5,629 nt of DNA from NCBI GenBank assembly GCA_031289895.1, contig JAITOP010000110.1:1-5629 (forward strand). Direction: 5' to 3'. The notes under the pieces were generated by a model. It was not told the origin of the DNA. It saw nothing but the letters and a program-made list of their open reading frames with translations, and searched no databases. Numbering within the stretch: position 1 is the stretch's first letter; every line of letters begins with the position of its first letter. A program made the position numbers and the translations under genes. This document shows, in pieces, positions 1 to 5,473 of this stretch. Origin of the DNA: Prevotellaceae bacterium. GTDB taxonomy: Bacteria > Bacteroidota > Bacteroidia > Bacteroidales > UBA932.

Positions 1-2
1 TT

Positions 3-806
3 ATGCAGTTATTTTTTCGTGAATTTGGAAATGCTGGTGAAGATATTATTATTGCGCACGGGCTTTACGGCTGTTCGGACAATTGGGTGAGCGTTGCAAA
101 AATTCTTGCGCAAACAAATCATGTTTTTGCTGTTGATTTGCGAAATCACGGACGCTCGCCGCACAGCAACGAACATTCGTACTCGGCAATGTGCAACGAT
201 TTGGCGGAATTTATCGAATCAAAAAATATTAAAAAACCAATTGTAGCAGGACATTCGATGGGCGGACGTTGCGCTGCGCTATTGGCAAAACAATATCCCG
301 ATTTATTAGCGAAAATAATAATTGTAGATATTTCGCCATTCGATTGCGAAAATCAAAAAACCATATCGGCATTTCACAAAAACATATTGACTACATTGAA
401 ATTTTTAAATTTAAACGAAATTCATTCGCGACAAGATGCTGCAAAAAAAATATCGAAAAAGATAAACGACACTAATCTGCAAAATTTTTTACTCAAAAAT
501 TTATATCGCACATCAAACGGCAGTTTCTTTTGGCGATTTAATTTGCTTTCAATATTAAATAATGTTAATAATATTGTTTGCGGCTCGCTAAAACAAAGCG
601 AAAATTATAAAATCAAAATTCCTACATTATTAATAACCGGCAAAAAATCGGATTACGTTGTAAACTCTGATATTGAAATTATTACAAATAAATTTTCGGA
701 CATAAAAATACAAATAATTGAAGATGCCGGACATTGGGTTCATGCAGAAAAAACCCAAATTTTTATCGATTGTGTGAAAAGATTCATTAACACACAACAG
801 CAATGA
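3..806 (+). CDS. Alpha/beta hydrolase, YbfF/ABHD11-like esterase
   Basis: A 267-residue single-domain serine hydrolase, probably a cytoplasmic esterase or thioesterase acting on small acyl esters; no signal peptide is visible. The oxyanion-hole motif HG is at residues 19-20 within HGLYGCSDNW, a pattern typical of the YbfF/ABHD11 group. VDLRNHGRSPHS follows at 44-55. The nucleophile elbow GHSMGG puts the catalytic serine at Ser85. The catalytic histidine is His244 in DAGHWVHAEK. The acid could be Asp109 (in IIVDISP, 24 residues after the serine) or Asp217 (in ITGKKSDYV); I cannot decide between them. Residues about 115-195 would form the helical cap. The ATG lies two bases from the window edge, but MQLFFREFG is a normal N-terminus for this group, so the gene looks complete. 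Its own promoter is outside the window. The next gene starts 48 bp downstream on the same strand. The family is secure; the substrate is unknown. Confidence 0.9.
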   Translation: MQLFFREFGNAGEDIIIAHGLYGCSDNWVSVAKILAQTNHVFAVDLRNHGRSPHSNEHSYSAMCNDLAEFIESKNIKKPIVAGHSMGGRCAALLAKQYPDLLAKIIIVDISPFDCENQKTISAFHKNILTTLKFLNLNEIHSRQDAAKKISKKINDTNLQNFLLKNLYRTSNGSFFWRFNLLSILNNVNNIVCGSLKQSENYKIKIPTLLITGKKSDYVVNSDIEIITNKFSDIKIQIIEDAGHWVHAEKTQIFIDCVKRFINTQQQ

Positions 807-821
807 AACAAAAACTTATTT

Positions 822-829
822 TACCTTTG
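822..829 (+). promoter_or_regulatory. Bacteroidota -7 box (TAnnTTTG) ahead of the OmpH-like gene
   Basis: TACCTTTG matches the Bacteroidota housekeeping sigma -7 consensus TAnnTTTG exactly. It lies in the 48-bp gap between the hydrolase and the OmpH-like lipoprotein, 25 bp before the ATG, which would give a leader of roughly 20 nt. I see no convincing -33 TTTG at the usual spacing, so this rests on the -7 box alone. It suggests the lipoprotein can be transcribed independently of the hydrolase. The sequence before the ATG is AT-rich with no clear Shine-Dalgarno, as is common in this phylum. Confidence 0.5.
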
Positions 830-854
830 TAGTCTGATTTTATAAAATTTTAGA

Positions 855-1454
855 ATGAAAAAAATATTTATTTTTACACTGACAATGTCATTAATATTGT
901 CATCATGTGGCGGCAACAGTTCTAACATAGAGAGAACAACATCTGACTCAACGCAGAGCGATTTGCCTGTTTTAAAAGCCGAAAAAGGCGACATCGTATT
1001 TATTCGTATGGACTCGATAATAAACGGTTTCGATATGTATCACGATTTGCGAAGAGTTTATGAAGACGAAGTAAATAAAGCAGAGAATGAAATGAAAACC
1101 AAAGTAACTTCATTGCAGAGAGATGCTAAAAGTCTTCAGGAAAAATATGACAAAGGCTTACTAACCCGCTCGCAAGCCGAAGACGAACAAAATCGCTTGT
1201 ATCGCCGTCAACAAAGCATTGAAGAAGAGCAAGTTAAGTTGAGGAATGAATTAGGCGAAAAAGAAATGGTTTTGCTTAATCAAATTCAAGATGCAATAAT
1301 GACATACGTAAACAAATATAACGAAGAAAAAGGTTTCAGTATGATTATAAGCACCACAGGAAACTCAACCGTTTTGTATGGAAATCCGGGATTGGATATT
1401 ACAAACGACATTAAAAGAGGACTTAACGAAGAATATATAAAGAACAGAAAATAA
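855..1454 (+). CDS. OmpH/Skp-family periplasmic lipoprotein
   Basis: A 199-residue envelope protein with a type II signal peptide: basic MKK, a hydrophobic core, and lipobox LSSC with the lipidated cysteine at Cys18. A polar Ser/Thr/Asp linker runs to about residue 40. The OmpH/Skp domain follows, opening with a beta strand (DIVFIRMDSIINGFD, 46-60) like the start of other OmpH proteins. A long charged alpha-helical, probably coiled-coil stretch spans about 62-148, and a closing segment (FSMIISTTGNSTVLYG, 161-176) returns to the small beta body. Skp-type proteins are trimeric jellyfish-shaped chaperones holding unfolded outer-membrane proteins; the classical ones are soluble, so lipidation would tether this one to a membrane. 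CGGNSSN after the cysteine lacks the acidic cluster of the surface-export signal known in Bacteroidota lipoproteins, so I infer it faces the periplasm. No bamA or other assembly gene is adjacent. A terminator follows the stop. Confidence 0.88.
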   Translation: MKKIFIFTLTMSLILSSCGGNSSNIERTTSDSTQSDLPVLKAEKGDIVFIRMDSIINGFDMYHDLRRVYEDEVNKAENEMKTKVTSLQRDAKSLQEKYDKGLLTRSQAEDEQNRLYRRQQSIEEEQVKLRNELGEKEMVLLNQIQDAIMTYVNKYNEEKGFSMIISTTGNSTVLYGNPGLDITNDIKRGLNEEYIKNRK

Positions 1455-1490
1455 TTATGTTTTCATAGTATTTAGTTTTAATAACGCGGT

Positions 1491-1530
1491 GCAACCAAAA
1501 CTCACACAGGTTTTGGTTGCATTTTTTTTT
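1491..1530 (+). terminator. Rho-independent terminator of the hydrolase/OmpH unit
   Basis: A perfect 11-bp stem pairs GCAACCAAAAC (1491-1501) with GTTTTGGTTGC (1510-1520) across an 8-nt loop. It is followed by A and nine T residues. It starts 36 bp after the OmpH-like stop codon and is the strongest terminator in the window. The A-rich sequence just upstream of the stem is too weak to make it clearly bidirectional. Confidence 0.92.
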
Positions 1531-1546
1531 GCAAACAAAAAAGATT

Positions 1547-1671
1547 AATGTGAATAACCCCCAATGAAGCGAATGAAAAAATAATTCCGAATTACGATTT
1601 TGTTGAATAGCAAAGAAGTCCGAAGGACTTAAATGTGAATAACCCCGTATGTAGCGTAGCGGAATGCGGGG
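1547..1671. repeat. REP-like direct repeat pair with hairpins
   Basis: The 15-mer AATGTGAATAACCCC occurs twice, at 1547-1561 and 1632-1646, 85 bp apart. Just before the second copy is a perfect hairpin AAGTCC-GAA-GGACTT (1616-1630). The second copy itself runs into another, CCCCGTAT (1643-1650) with ATGCGGGG (1664-1671), which pairs with one G-T wobble around a 13-nt loop containing a repeated GTAGC. A further small hairpin GCAC-AAAA-GTGC lies just beyond, at 1686-1697. The composition is more GC-rich than the surroundings. From memory, similar modules are dispersed through Bacteroidota intergenic DNA; I cannot confirm other copies from this window. Confidence 0.6.
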
Positions 1672-1783
1672 ATGAAAGCACGCAAGCACAAAAGTGCGGA
1701 GCACAAAAGCAAAATAGAACTACAAACGCTCACCCGCACAACTTGTAGAATGAAGAGTTAAGAATGAAAACTTCACATAATTG

Positions 1784-2107
1784 ATTCAACTTTCGCAAGT
1801 TCGTTACATCATTGATTTTTAAATACTTTTATGATTTATGCTTTTTGCAATATGCTTATTATAAACATTTTAGTTTTTAACCTCATTTACACCTGATTTT
1901 TCAAACAAAACAACCTTAGTAGCCTAAAATTAATCCATCCAAAACCTCATTACCTCATTCAAATTAGATTTTGATATTTCAAACATTACAATGAGGTAAT
2001 GAGGTTGTTCTTTTTTCAATATATTGCTACTGAGGTTGTTTTGTTGAAAAATTAGATTGAAAATTAGGTTTAATATATCACAAATTCTTGTCTTGCGAAA
2101 GTTGAAT
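1784..2107. repeat. Nested long inverted repeat (possible MITE-like element or structured RNA)
   Basis: Several inverted repeats are stacked inside one another. The outermost is a perfect 16-bp pair: ATTCAACTTTCGCAAG (1784-1799) and its reverse complement (2092-2107). Inside it, 1893-1902 pairs with 2046-2055 (one G-T wobble) and 1906-1923 pairs with 2026-2043 (17 of 18), separated by a 1-nt bulge. The core is a perfect 17-bp pair at 1943-1959 and 1990-2006. A shorter imperfect pair (1879-1887 with 2062-2070) sits just outside the second layer. The inner layers share a centre near 1974, whereas the outermost pair is centred about 29 bp to the left, so the left flank appears to carry extra sequence or the outer pair is independent. 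No ORF or transposase lies within it. Terminal inverted repeats around a short non-coding body would fit a non-autonomous mobile element, but I see no target-site duplication. Confidence 0.6.
1943..2006. repeat. Perfect 17-bp inverted repeat, core of the nested element
   Basis: AACCTCATTACCTCATT (1943-1959) and its exact reverse complement (1990-2006) surround a 30-nt AT-rich spacer. Each arm is itself a near-tandem doubling of ACCTCATT. The plus-strand right arm is followed by GTTCTTTTTT, so a weak plus-strand terminator is possible, but the 30-nt loop is long for that role. On the minus strand no comparable T-run follows, so it is not a good terminator for the symporter gene. Confidence 0.75.
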
Positions 2108-2182
2108 GACTTACAACTTACGACTTACGACTTACAACTTACAACTTACGACTTATAACTTACGACTTCTGTCTTACAACTA
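2106..2182. repeat. Tandem heptamer repeat ACRACTT, about 11 units
   Basis: Eleven contiguous 7-bp units of the form ACAACTT or ACGACTT run from 2106 to 2182; the first, eighth, tenth and eleventh are variants (ATGACTT, ATAACTT, CTGTCTT, ACAACTA). The last unit contains the symporter stop codon (TAG on the minus strand, 2180-2182). The array also touches the right end of the nested inverted repeat. Five units of the same heptamer occur in the opposite orientation upstream of the symporter at 3535-3569. Confidence 0.85.
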
Positions 2183-3523
2183 AAAAATTCCCAGCTGATT
2201 AAAGCAAACCATAGCAATTATAACGGGTGCAATGTATTTAAGCAAGAAAACAAATGCTGAGAATAATCCGAATTTTACTGTTCCGTTGTTGGTGAGTTCG
2301 GCTTTTAATATTTTTTTATCAATAACCCAGCCTGTGAAAATGCAAATAAACATCCCGCCAAGCGGTAGCATTAAATTTGCTGTTACAAAGTCAAGAAGTT
2401 CGAATACTGTAAATCCTAAAATGCTGAAATCGGAAAGCACGCCAAACGACAGCGAACAAACTACGCCAACCGCAAATCCGCACAGCGAAACGATTGTTGC
2501 TGCTTTGCGCCGCGACATTTTGTATTGCTCGTGAAAATACACGGTTACAACTTCGTGTATCGAAATTATAGACGTAAGCGCGGCAAGTGCCAGCAACAAG
2601 AAAAATATCAATGCCCATAAATTACCGAAAGGCATTTGCTGAAAGATATTTGGAAGTGTTACAAATACTAATTTGGGACCTTGCGCCGGCGAAATTCCGA
2701 AACTTGTAACTGCCGGAAATATTACTATCCCCGCCAATATAGCAACCAGAGTATCAAGCGCTACAACCGAAACGGCTGTTTTAGGCATATTTATTGATTT
2801 GTTAAAATACGAGGCGTAAGTTATCATGCAGCCCATGCCTACGCTCATCGAGAAAAATGCTTGCCCCAATGCGCTCAATACCACTTTTGATGTTATTTTA
2901 CTGAAATCGGGATAGAAAAAGAATTTTAATCCTGCCGCTGCGTTAGGTAAGATAAGCGAGCGAACACACAATATTATCAAAATCGCAAAAAGCAAAGGCA
3001 TCATTATTTTTGATGCGCGTTCGATACCTTTTTTAACTCCCGATAATACAACCAAATGCGTTATTAATGTGAATATTACAATCCACATAAGAGGACGAAA
3101 AATACCGGAAGTGAAAAATTCAAAGGTTTTACTAAATTCTTCGGCAGAACCTGCGCTAAGATTTCCTGTAATTGATTGATACATATATTCCAAAGTCCAT
3201 CCCGAAACAACCGAATAAAATCCGAAAATCAGGAACGCGGCAAGCACTCCGTTGTAACCTACAATTTTCCACATTGTGTTAGGTGCAAGCGTTTTAAAAG
3301 CACCAACCGAATCGTTTTGTGATGCGCGACCTATAAAAAACTCGGCAAGCATCACAACAGTGCCAAGTCCCAGCACGCAAAAAATATAAACAATTAAAAA
3401 TGCTCCGCCGCCATTATCGCCCGCTTCGCAAGGGAAACGCCAAATATTTCCAAGCCCAACTGCGCTGCCCACAGATGCCATTATCAAACCAAGTTTGCTG
3501 CCGAATGTTGCTCGTGTTTTCAT
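2180..3523 (-). CDS. Sodium-dependent NSS/SNF-family symporter
   Basis: A 447-residue inner-membrane protein of the neurotransmitter:sodium symporter family (LeuT fold), which takes up amino acids or related amines with Na+. Hydrophobicity suggests about 11 membrane helices, usual for bacterial members, and the length is typical. The signature ASVGSAVGLGNIWRFP (16-31) is the broken first helix. Compared with LeuT, the second sodium-site residues appear kept: Gly19, Val22, Ala314, Thr317 and Ser318; Ala21 and Asn26 match first-site positions. Helix 6 reads FFSMSVGMGCMITYASY (223-239), aligning with the LeuT substrate-site segment. The substrate cannot be read from sequence; aromatic or branched amino acids are plausible. 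The chosen ATG lies just before the first helix, as in relatives, preceded by nine A residues and no clear Shine-Dalgarno. No TAnnTTTG box was found in the 202-bp gap from hisS, so read-through from hisS is possible. The 3' end lies within a heptamer array. Confidence 0.93.
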   Translation of the reverse strand: MKTRATFGSKLGLIMASVGSAVGLGNIWRFPCEAGDNGGGAFLIVYIFCVLGLGTVVMLAEFFIGRASQNDSVGAFKTLAPNTMWKIVGYNGVLAAFLIFGFYSVVSGWTLEYMYQSITGNLSAGSAEEFSKTFEFFTSGIFRPLMWIVIFTLITHLVVLSGVKKGIERASKIMMPLLFAILIILCVRSLILPNAAAGLKFFFYPDFSKITSKVVLSALGQAFFSMSVGMGCMITYASYFNKSINMPKTAVSVVALDTLVAILAGIVIFPAVTSFGISPAQGPKLVFVTLPNIFQQMPFGNLWALIFFLLLALAALTSIISIHEVVTVYFHEQYKMSRRKAATIVSLCGFAVGVVCSLSFGVLSDFSILGFTVFELLDFVTANLMLPLGGMFICIFTGWVIDKKILKAELTNNGTVKFGLFSAFVFLLKYIAPVIIAMVCFNQLGIF

Positions 3524-3534
3524 ATCTTTTTTTT

Positions 3535-3569
3535 TAGTCGTAAGTTGTAAGTCATAAGTCGTAAGTTGT
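3535..3569. repeat. Tandem heptamer AAGTYGT, inverted copy upstream of the symporter
   Basis: Five 7-bp units (TAGTCGT, AAGTTGT, AAGTCAT, AAGTCGT, AAGTTGT) lie 11 bp upstream of the symporter ATG. They are the reverse complement of the ACRACTT heptamer at the 3' end of the same gene, so the gene sits between inverted arrays. They would lie in the symporter's 5' leader if it is transcribed from further upstream. Confidence 0.85.
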
Positions 3570-3600
3570 TTTTTGTTGATTTGTTTTTTGTTGATTTGTT
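3566..3600. repeat. 15-bp tandem repeat, about 2.3 copies
   Basis: The unit TTGTTTTTTGTTGAT occurs at 3566-3580 and 3581-3595 with a partial third copy to 3600. It overlaps the end of the heptamer array by a few bases, so two unrelated simple repeats are fused here in the hisS-symporter gap. Confidence 0.8.
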
Positions 3601-3657
3601 AGCACTCCGAAACAATTTAACTTCTTAACATCTACATTAATTGTTGATTAAAAAAAT

Positions 3658-3735
3658 CTTTATAACTTTAAAAACGTCCTACTTTAAAAACTTTATAACT
3701 TTAAAAACTTTCTACTTTAAAAACTTTATAACTTT
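3658..3735. repeat. 33-bp composite tandem repeat overlapping the hisS 3' end
   Basis: A 17-nt block CTTTATAACTTTAAAAA alternates with a 16-nt block close to CTTTCTACTTTAAAAA: positions 3658-3674, 3675-3690 (starting CGTCC), 3691-3707, 3708-3723, then a final partial copy at 3724-3735. The last copy encodes the final codons and the stop codon of hisS on the minus strand. This looks like outward tandem duplication from the gene's tail. Confidence 0.85.
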
Positions 3736-5081
3736 TTAATAAGTTCATCTGTTTTCACTTCTGTTTGTTCGCCGGTAATCATATTTTTCAGCGATACGCT
3801 ATTGTTTTTCAATTCTGTTTCGCCAACTATTGCTACAAAATCAATTTTATTTGCATCGGCGTATGAGAGTTGTTTTTTCATTTTTGCAGGTTCGGGATAA
3901 ATTTCTGCATTTATTCCCGCCTCACGAACTTTTTGCAGCACAGGCAAGCAAAAATCAAATTCAGATTCGCCAAAAGCGGTAAATAAAAGTTTGGTTTTAT
4001 CTGCTGATTTTTCGGGATACAAATTCAGTTGATTAAGCACATCGTAAATTCTGTCTGCGCCAAACGAAATGCCGACTCCCGACACGCCGTCCAATCCGAA
4101 CACTCCCGTAAGATTATCGTAACGACCGCCGCCGGTAATGCTGCCCATTTCAACATCAAGCGCTTTTACTTCGATAATTGTTCCGGTGTAATAATTTAGT
4201 CCGCGAGCCAGAGTTAAATCGAGTTCTAAGTTGCAGCCGACAGGCATTCGGTGTGTATATGATAAAATTTTTTCTATTTCTTCGATACCTTTAATTCCTG
4301 TTTGTGAGGATTTTAGAATATCTTTGAGTTTCAAAAGTTTTTCGGCGTTTGTGCCTTTTAAGAGCAAAACGGGTTGCAGTTTTTCAATCGCGTCAATCGA
4401 AATTCCTTTTTCTTCGAGTTCATTTTTCACATTTTCAAAACCTGTTTTATCAAGTTTATCTATAGCTACAGTAATGTCTATAATGCGTTGAGGCTCACCG
4501 ATAAATTCGGCAATTCCGCTCAGAATTTTTCGGTTGTTTAATTTGATAACCACATTTATTTTCAGGCGGCGAAAAACTTCGTCGATAATCTGCAAAAGTT
4601 CAAATTCGTTGACTAACGAATCGCTTCCAATCATATCAACATCGCATTGATAAAATTCGCGATAACGTCCTTTTTGCGGACGGTCGGCACGCCAAACAGG
4701 CTGAATTTGAAAGCGTTTGAACGGAAAAGTTATTTTGTCACGATTTTGTACAACAAAGCGTGCAAACGGAACTGTAAGGTCGTAGCGCAAACCTTTTTCC
4801 GATATTTTACCTGTAAGTTTCGCGCTGTTTTTTTGCAGCAGCTCGTCATTTGAAATATCGGCAATAAAATCGCCTGAATTTAGAATTTTGAATAAAAGTT
4901 TATCGCCTTCATCGCCATATTTTCCGAGCAAAGTAGATAGATTTTCCATTGCCGGCGTTTCAATTTGTTTAAATCCGTACAAGCGAAAAACATTGCGAAT
5001 TGTATCAAAAATATAATTACGTTTCGCCATTTCATCAGGCGAAAAATCACGTGTTCCTTTTGGAATAGAAGGTTTTTGCAT
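3726..5081 (-). CDS. hisS: Histidyl-tRNA synthetase (class II)
   Basis: A 451-residue cytoplasmic enzyme that charges tRNA-His with histidine using ATP; essential for translation. The N-terminus PSIPKGTRDFSPDEM (4-18) is characteristic of HisRS, which supports this start. Motif 1 region lies around 25-60. Residues 99-113 (RYDLTVPFARFVVQN) lead to motif 2 at about 126-150, VWRADRPQKGRYREFYQCD, with the ATP-binding arginine at Arg131. The histidine-specific motif LARGLNYYTG is at 291-300, including Arg293, which corresponds to the catalytic arginine of this family. Motif 3 is DGVSGVGISFGADR at 331-344. The anticodon-binding domain covers about 363-451. All key residues are present and the length is normal for this type. 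A TAnnTTTG box lies about 20 bp before the ATG. The symporter follows 202 bp downstream on the same strand with no terminator seen between them. The last codons fall in a tandem repeat. Confidence 0.98.
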   Translation of the reverse strand: MQKPSIPKGTRDFSPDEMAKRNYIFDTIRNVFRLYGFKQIETPAMENLSTLLGKYGDEGDKLLFKILNSGDFIADISNDELLQKNSAKLTGKISEKGLRYDLTVPFARFVVQNRDKITFPFKRFQIQPVWRADRPQKGRYREFYQCDVDMIGSDSLVNEFELLQIIDEVFRRLKINVVIKLNNRKILSGIAEFIGEPQRIIDITVAIDKLDKTGFENVKNELEEKGISIDAIEKLQPVLLLKGTNAEKLLKLKDILKSSQTGIKGIEEIEKILSYTHRMPVGCNLELDLTLARGLNYYTGTIIEVKALDVEMGSITGGGRYDNLTGVFGLDGVSGVGISFGADRIYDVLNQLNLYPEKSADKTKLLFTAFGESEFDFCLPVLQKVREAGINAEIYPEPAKMKKQLSYADANKIDFVAIVGETELKNNSVSLKNMITGEQTEVKTDELIKKL

Positions 5082-5101
5082 TTTATAAATTATTTAATTT
5101 G

Positions 5102-5109
5102 CAAAGATA
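5102..5109 (-). promoter_or_regulatory. Bacteroidota -7 box (TAnnTTTG) for hisS
   Basis: On the minus strand the sequence reads TATCTTTG, an exact match to TAnnTTTG, ending 20 bp before the hisS ATG. This predicts a short leader of about 15 nt. No -33 TTTG at standard spacing is visible; the upstream side is occupied by the ATTACGAA repeat. Confidence 0.55.
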
Positions 5110-5118
5110 GTAATTTTT

Positions 5119-5183
5119 CAATTACGAAATATTAACAATTACGAAATTAACAATTACGAAATTACGAAATTACGAATTACGAA
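5119..5183. repeat. ATTACGAA octamer repeat, six copies
   Basis: ATTACGAA occurs at 5121, 5138, 5153, 5161, 5169 and 5176 (start positions). The first three sit in a larger unit CAATTACGAAAT at 15-17 bp spacing; the last three are contiguous or overlap by one base. The array occupies the DNA directly upstream of the hisS -7 box, where the -33 element should be. Confidence 0.8.
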
Positions 5184-5317
5184 TACAATTCAAATTATCG
5201 CGGTTAAAAACCTAACGGATGGGGTGTGTTTCTTAATTTGTAATTCATAATTCGCACTGTTTTATTAACTTCCTCTAACTTCTTTATTATACTAAACTCC
5301 GGCATAAATTGCATTTT

Positions 5318-5397
5318 CGTCATTGCGAGCTTGCGAAGCAATCCAGCGTAAATAAGCAATTTACCGGATTGCTTCGGGCTACGCCCTCGCAATGACG
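5318..5397. repeat. 80-bp palindromic REP/MITE-like element
   Basis: The ends are inverted: CGTCATTGCGAG (5318-5329) pairs with CTCGCAATGACG (5386-5397). Further in, GAAGCAATCC (5335-5344) pairs with GGATTGCTTC (5366-5375), and the centre GTAAAT (5348-5353) pairs with ATTTAC (5359-5364) around a 5-nt loop. The right arm carries an extra small hairpin GGGC-TAC-GCCC at 5376-5386. Nearly the entire element can therefore fold into one long hairpin. The CGTCATTGCGAG...GAAGCAATCC pattern is one I recognise as a dispersed intergenic palindrome in many bacterial genomes, including Bacteroidota. It has no coding content; an apparent minus-strand reading frame across it is an artefact of the palindrome. 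Confidence 0.85.
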
Positions 5398-5414
5398 GAG
5401 ACTGAGTGGAGTAT

Positions 5415-5448
5415 AAAAAAGAGCGCAAATAAAAATTCTACGCTCTTT
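5415..5448 (-). terminator. Rho-independent terminator downstream of nqrF
   Basis: On the minus strand an 8-bp stem AAAGAGCG (5441-5448) pairs with CGCTCTTT (5418-5425) across a 15-nt loop, and the T-run continues to 5415. It begins 25 bp after the nqrF stop codon and would end the nqr operon before the palindromic element and hisS. Confidence 0.8.
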
Positions 5449-5473
5449 CGTTCTAAATTATCGTGTTAAATTA

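Larger units (their letters stand above)
1531..2179. other. Gene-free intergenic region rich in repeats
   Basis: About 650 bp between the convergent OmpH-like and symporter genes carries no credible coding sequence on either strand. It is not featureless. From left to right it holds a pair of TGTGAATAACCCC repeats with hairpins, a short featureless stretch at about 1700-1780, a nested inverted repeat, and a tandem heptamer that runs into the symporter stop codon. Stop codons are frequent in all frames outside the repeats, and I recognised no tRNA, riboswitch or other known RNA. Confidence 0.7.

Noticed and set aside
1423..1704. A 93-codon minus-strand reading frame over the OmpH terminator and the TGTGAATAACCCC repeats.
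   Set aside because: It overlaps the end of the OmpH-like gene, reads straight through a terminator hairpin and repeat DNA, and its low-complexity protein resembles no family I know.
1943..2006. The 17-bp inverted repeat as the symporter's terminator.
   Set aside because: It lies more than 170 bp past the stop codon, has a 30-nt loop, and no T-run follows on the minus strand.
1784..2107. The nested repeat as a diversity-generating or retron-type element.
   Set aside because: There is no reverse transcriptase gene, no template/variable repeat pair in a coding region, and no recognisable msr/msd arrangement in the window.
2106..2182. The heptamer array as a possible CRISPR.
   Set aside because: Units are 7 bp and contiguous with no unique spacers, and there are no cas genes.
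2232..2618. Other reading frames inside the symporter gene (2232-2534 plus, 2391-2618 minus).
   Set aside because: They are out-of-frame shadows of a well-conserved membrane protein and have no family features of their own.
4231..4853. Plus-strand reading frames inside hisS (4231-4491 and 4647-4853).
   Set aside because: They are antisense shadows of conserved HisRS domains with no promoter or recognisable motif.
5204..5428. A 74-codon minus-strand reading frame near nqrF.
   Set aside because: Its middle is the translation of the 80-bp palindrome (SLRGRSPKQ...LRKLAMTK), a familiar spurious product of such repeats, and it begins inside the nqrF terminator.
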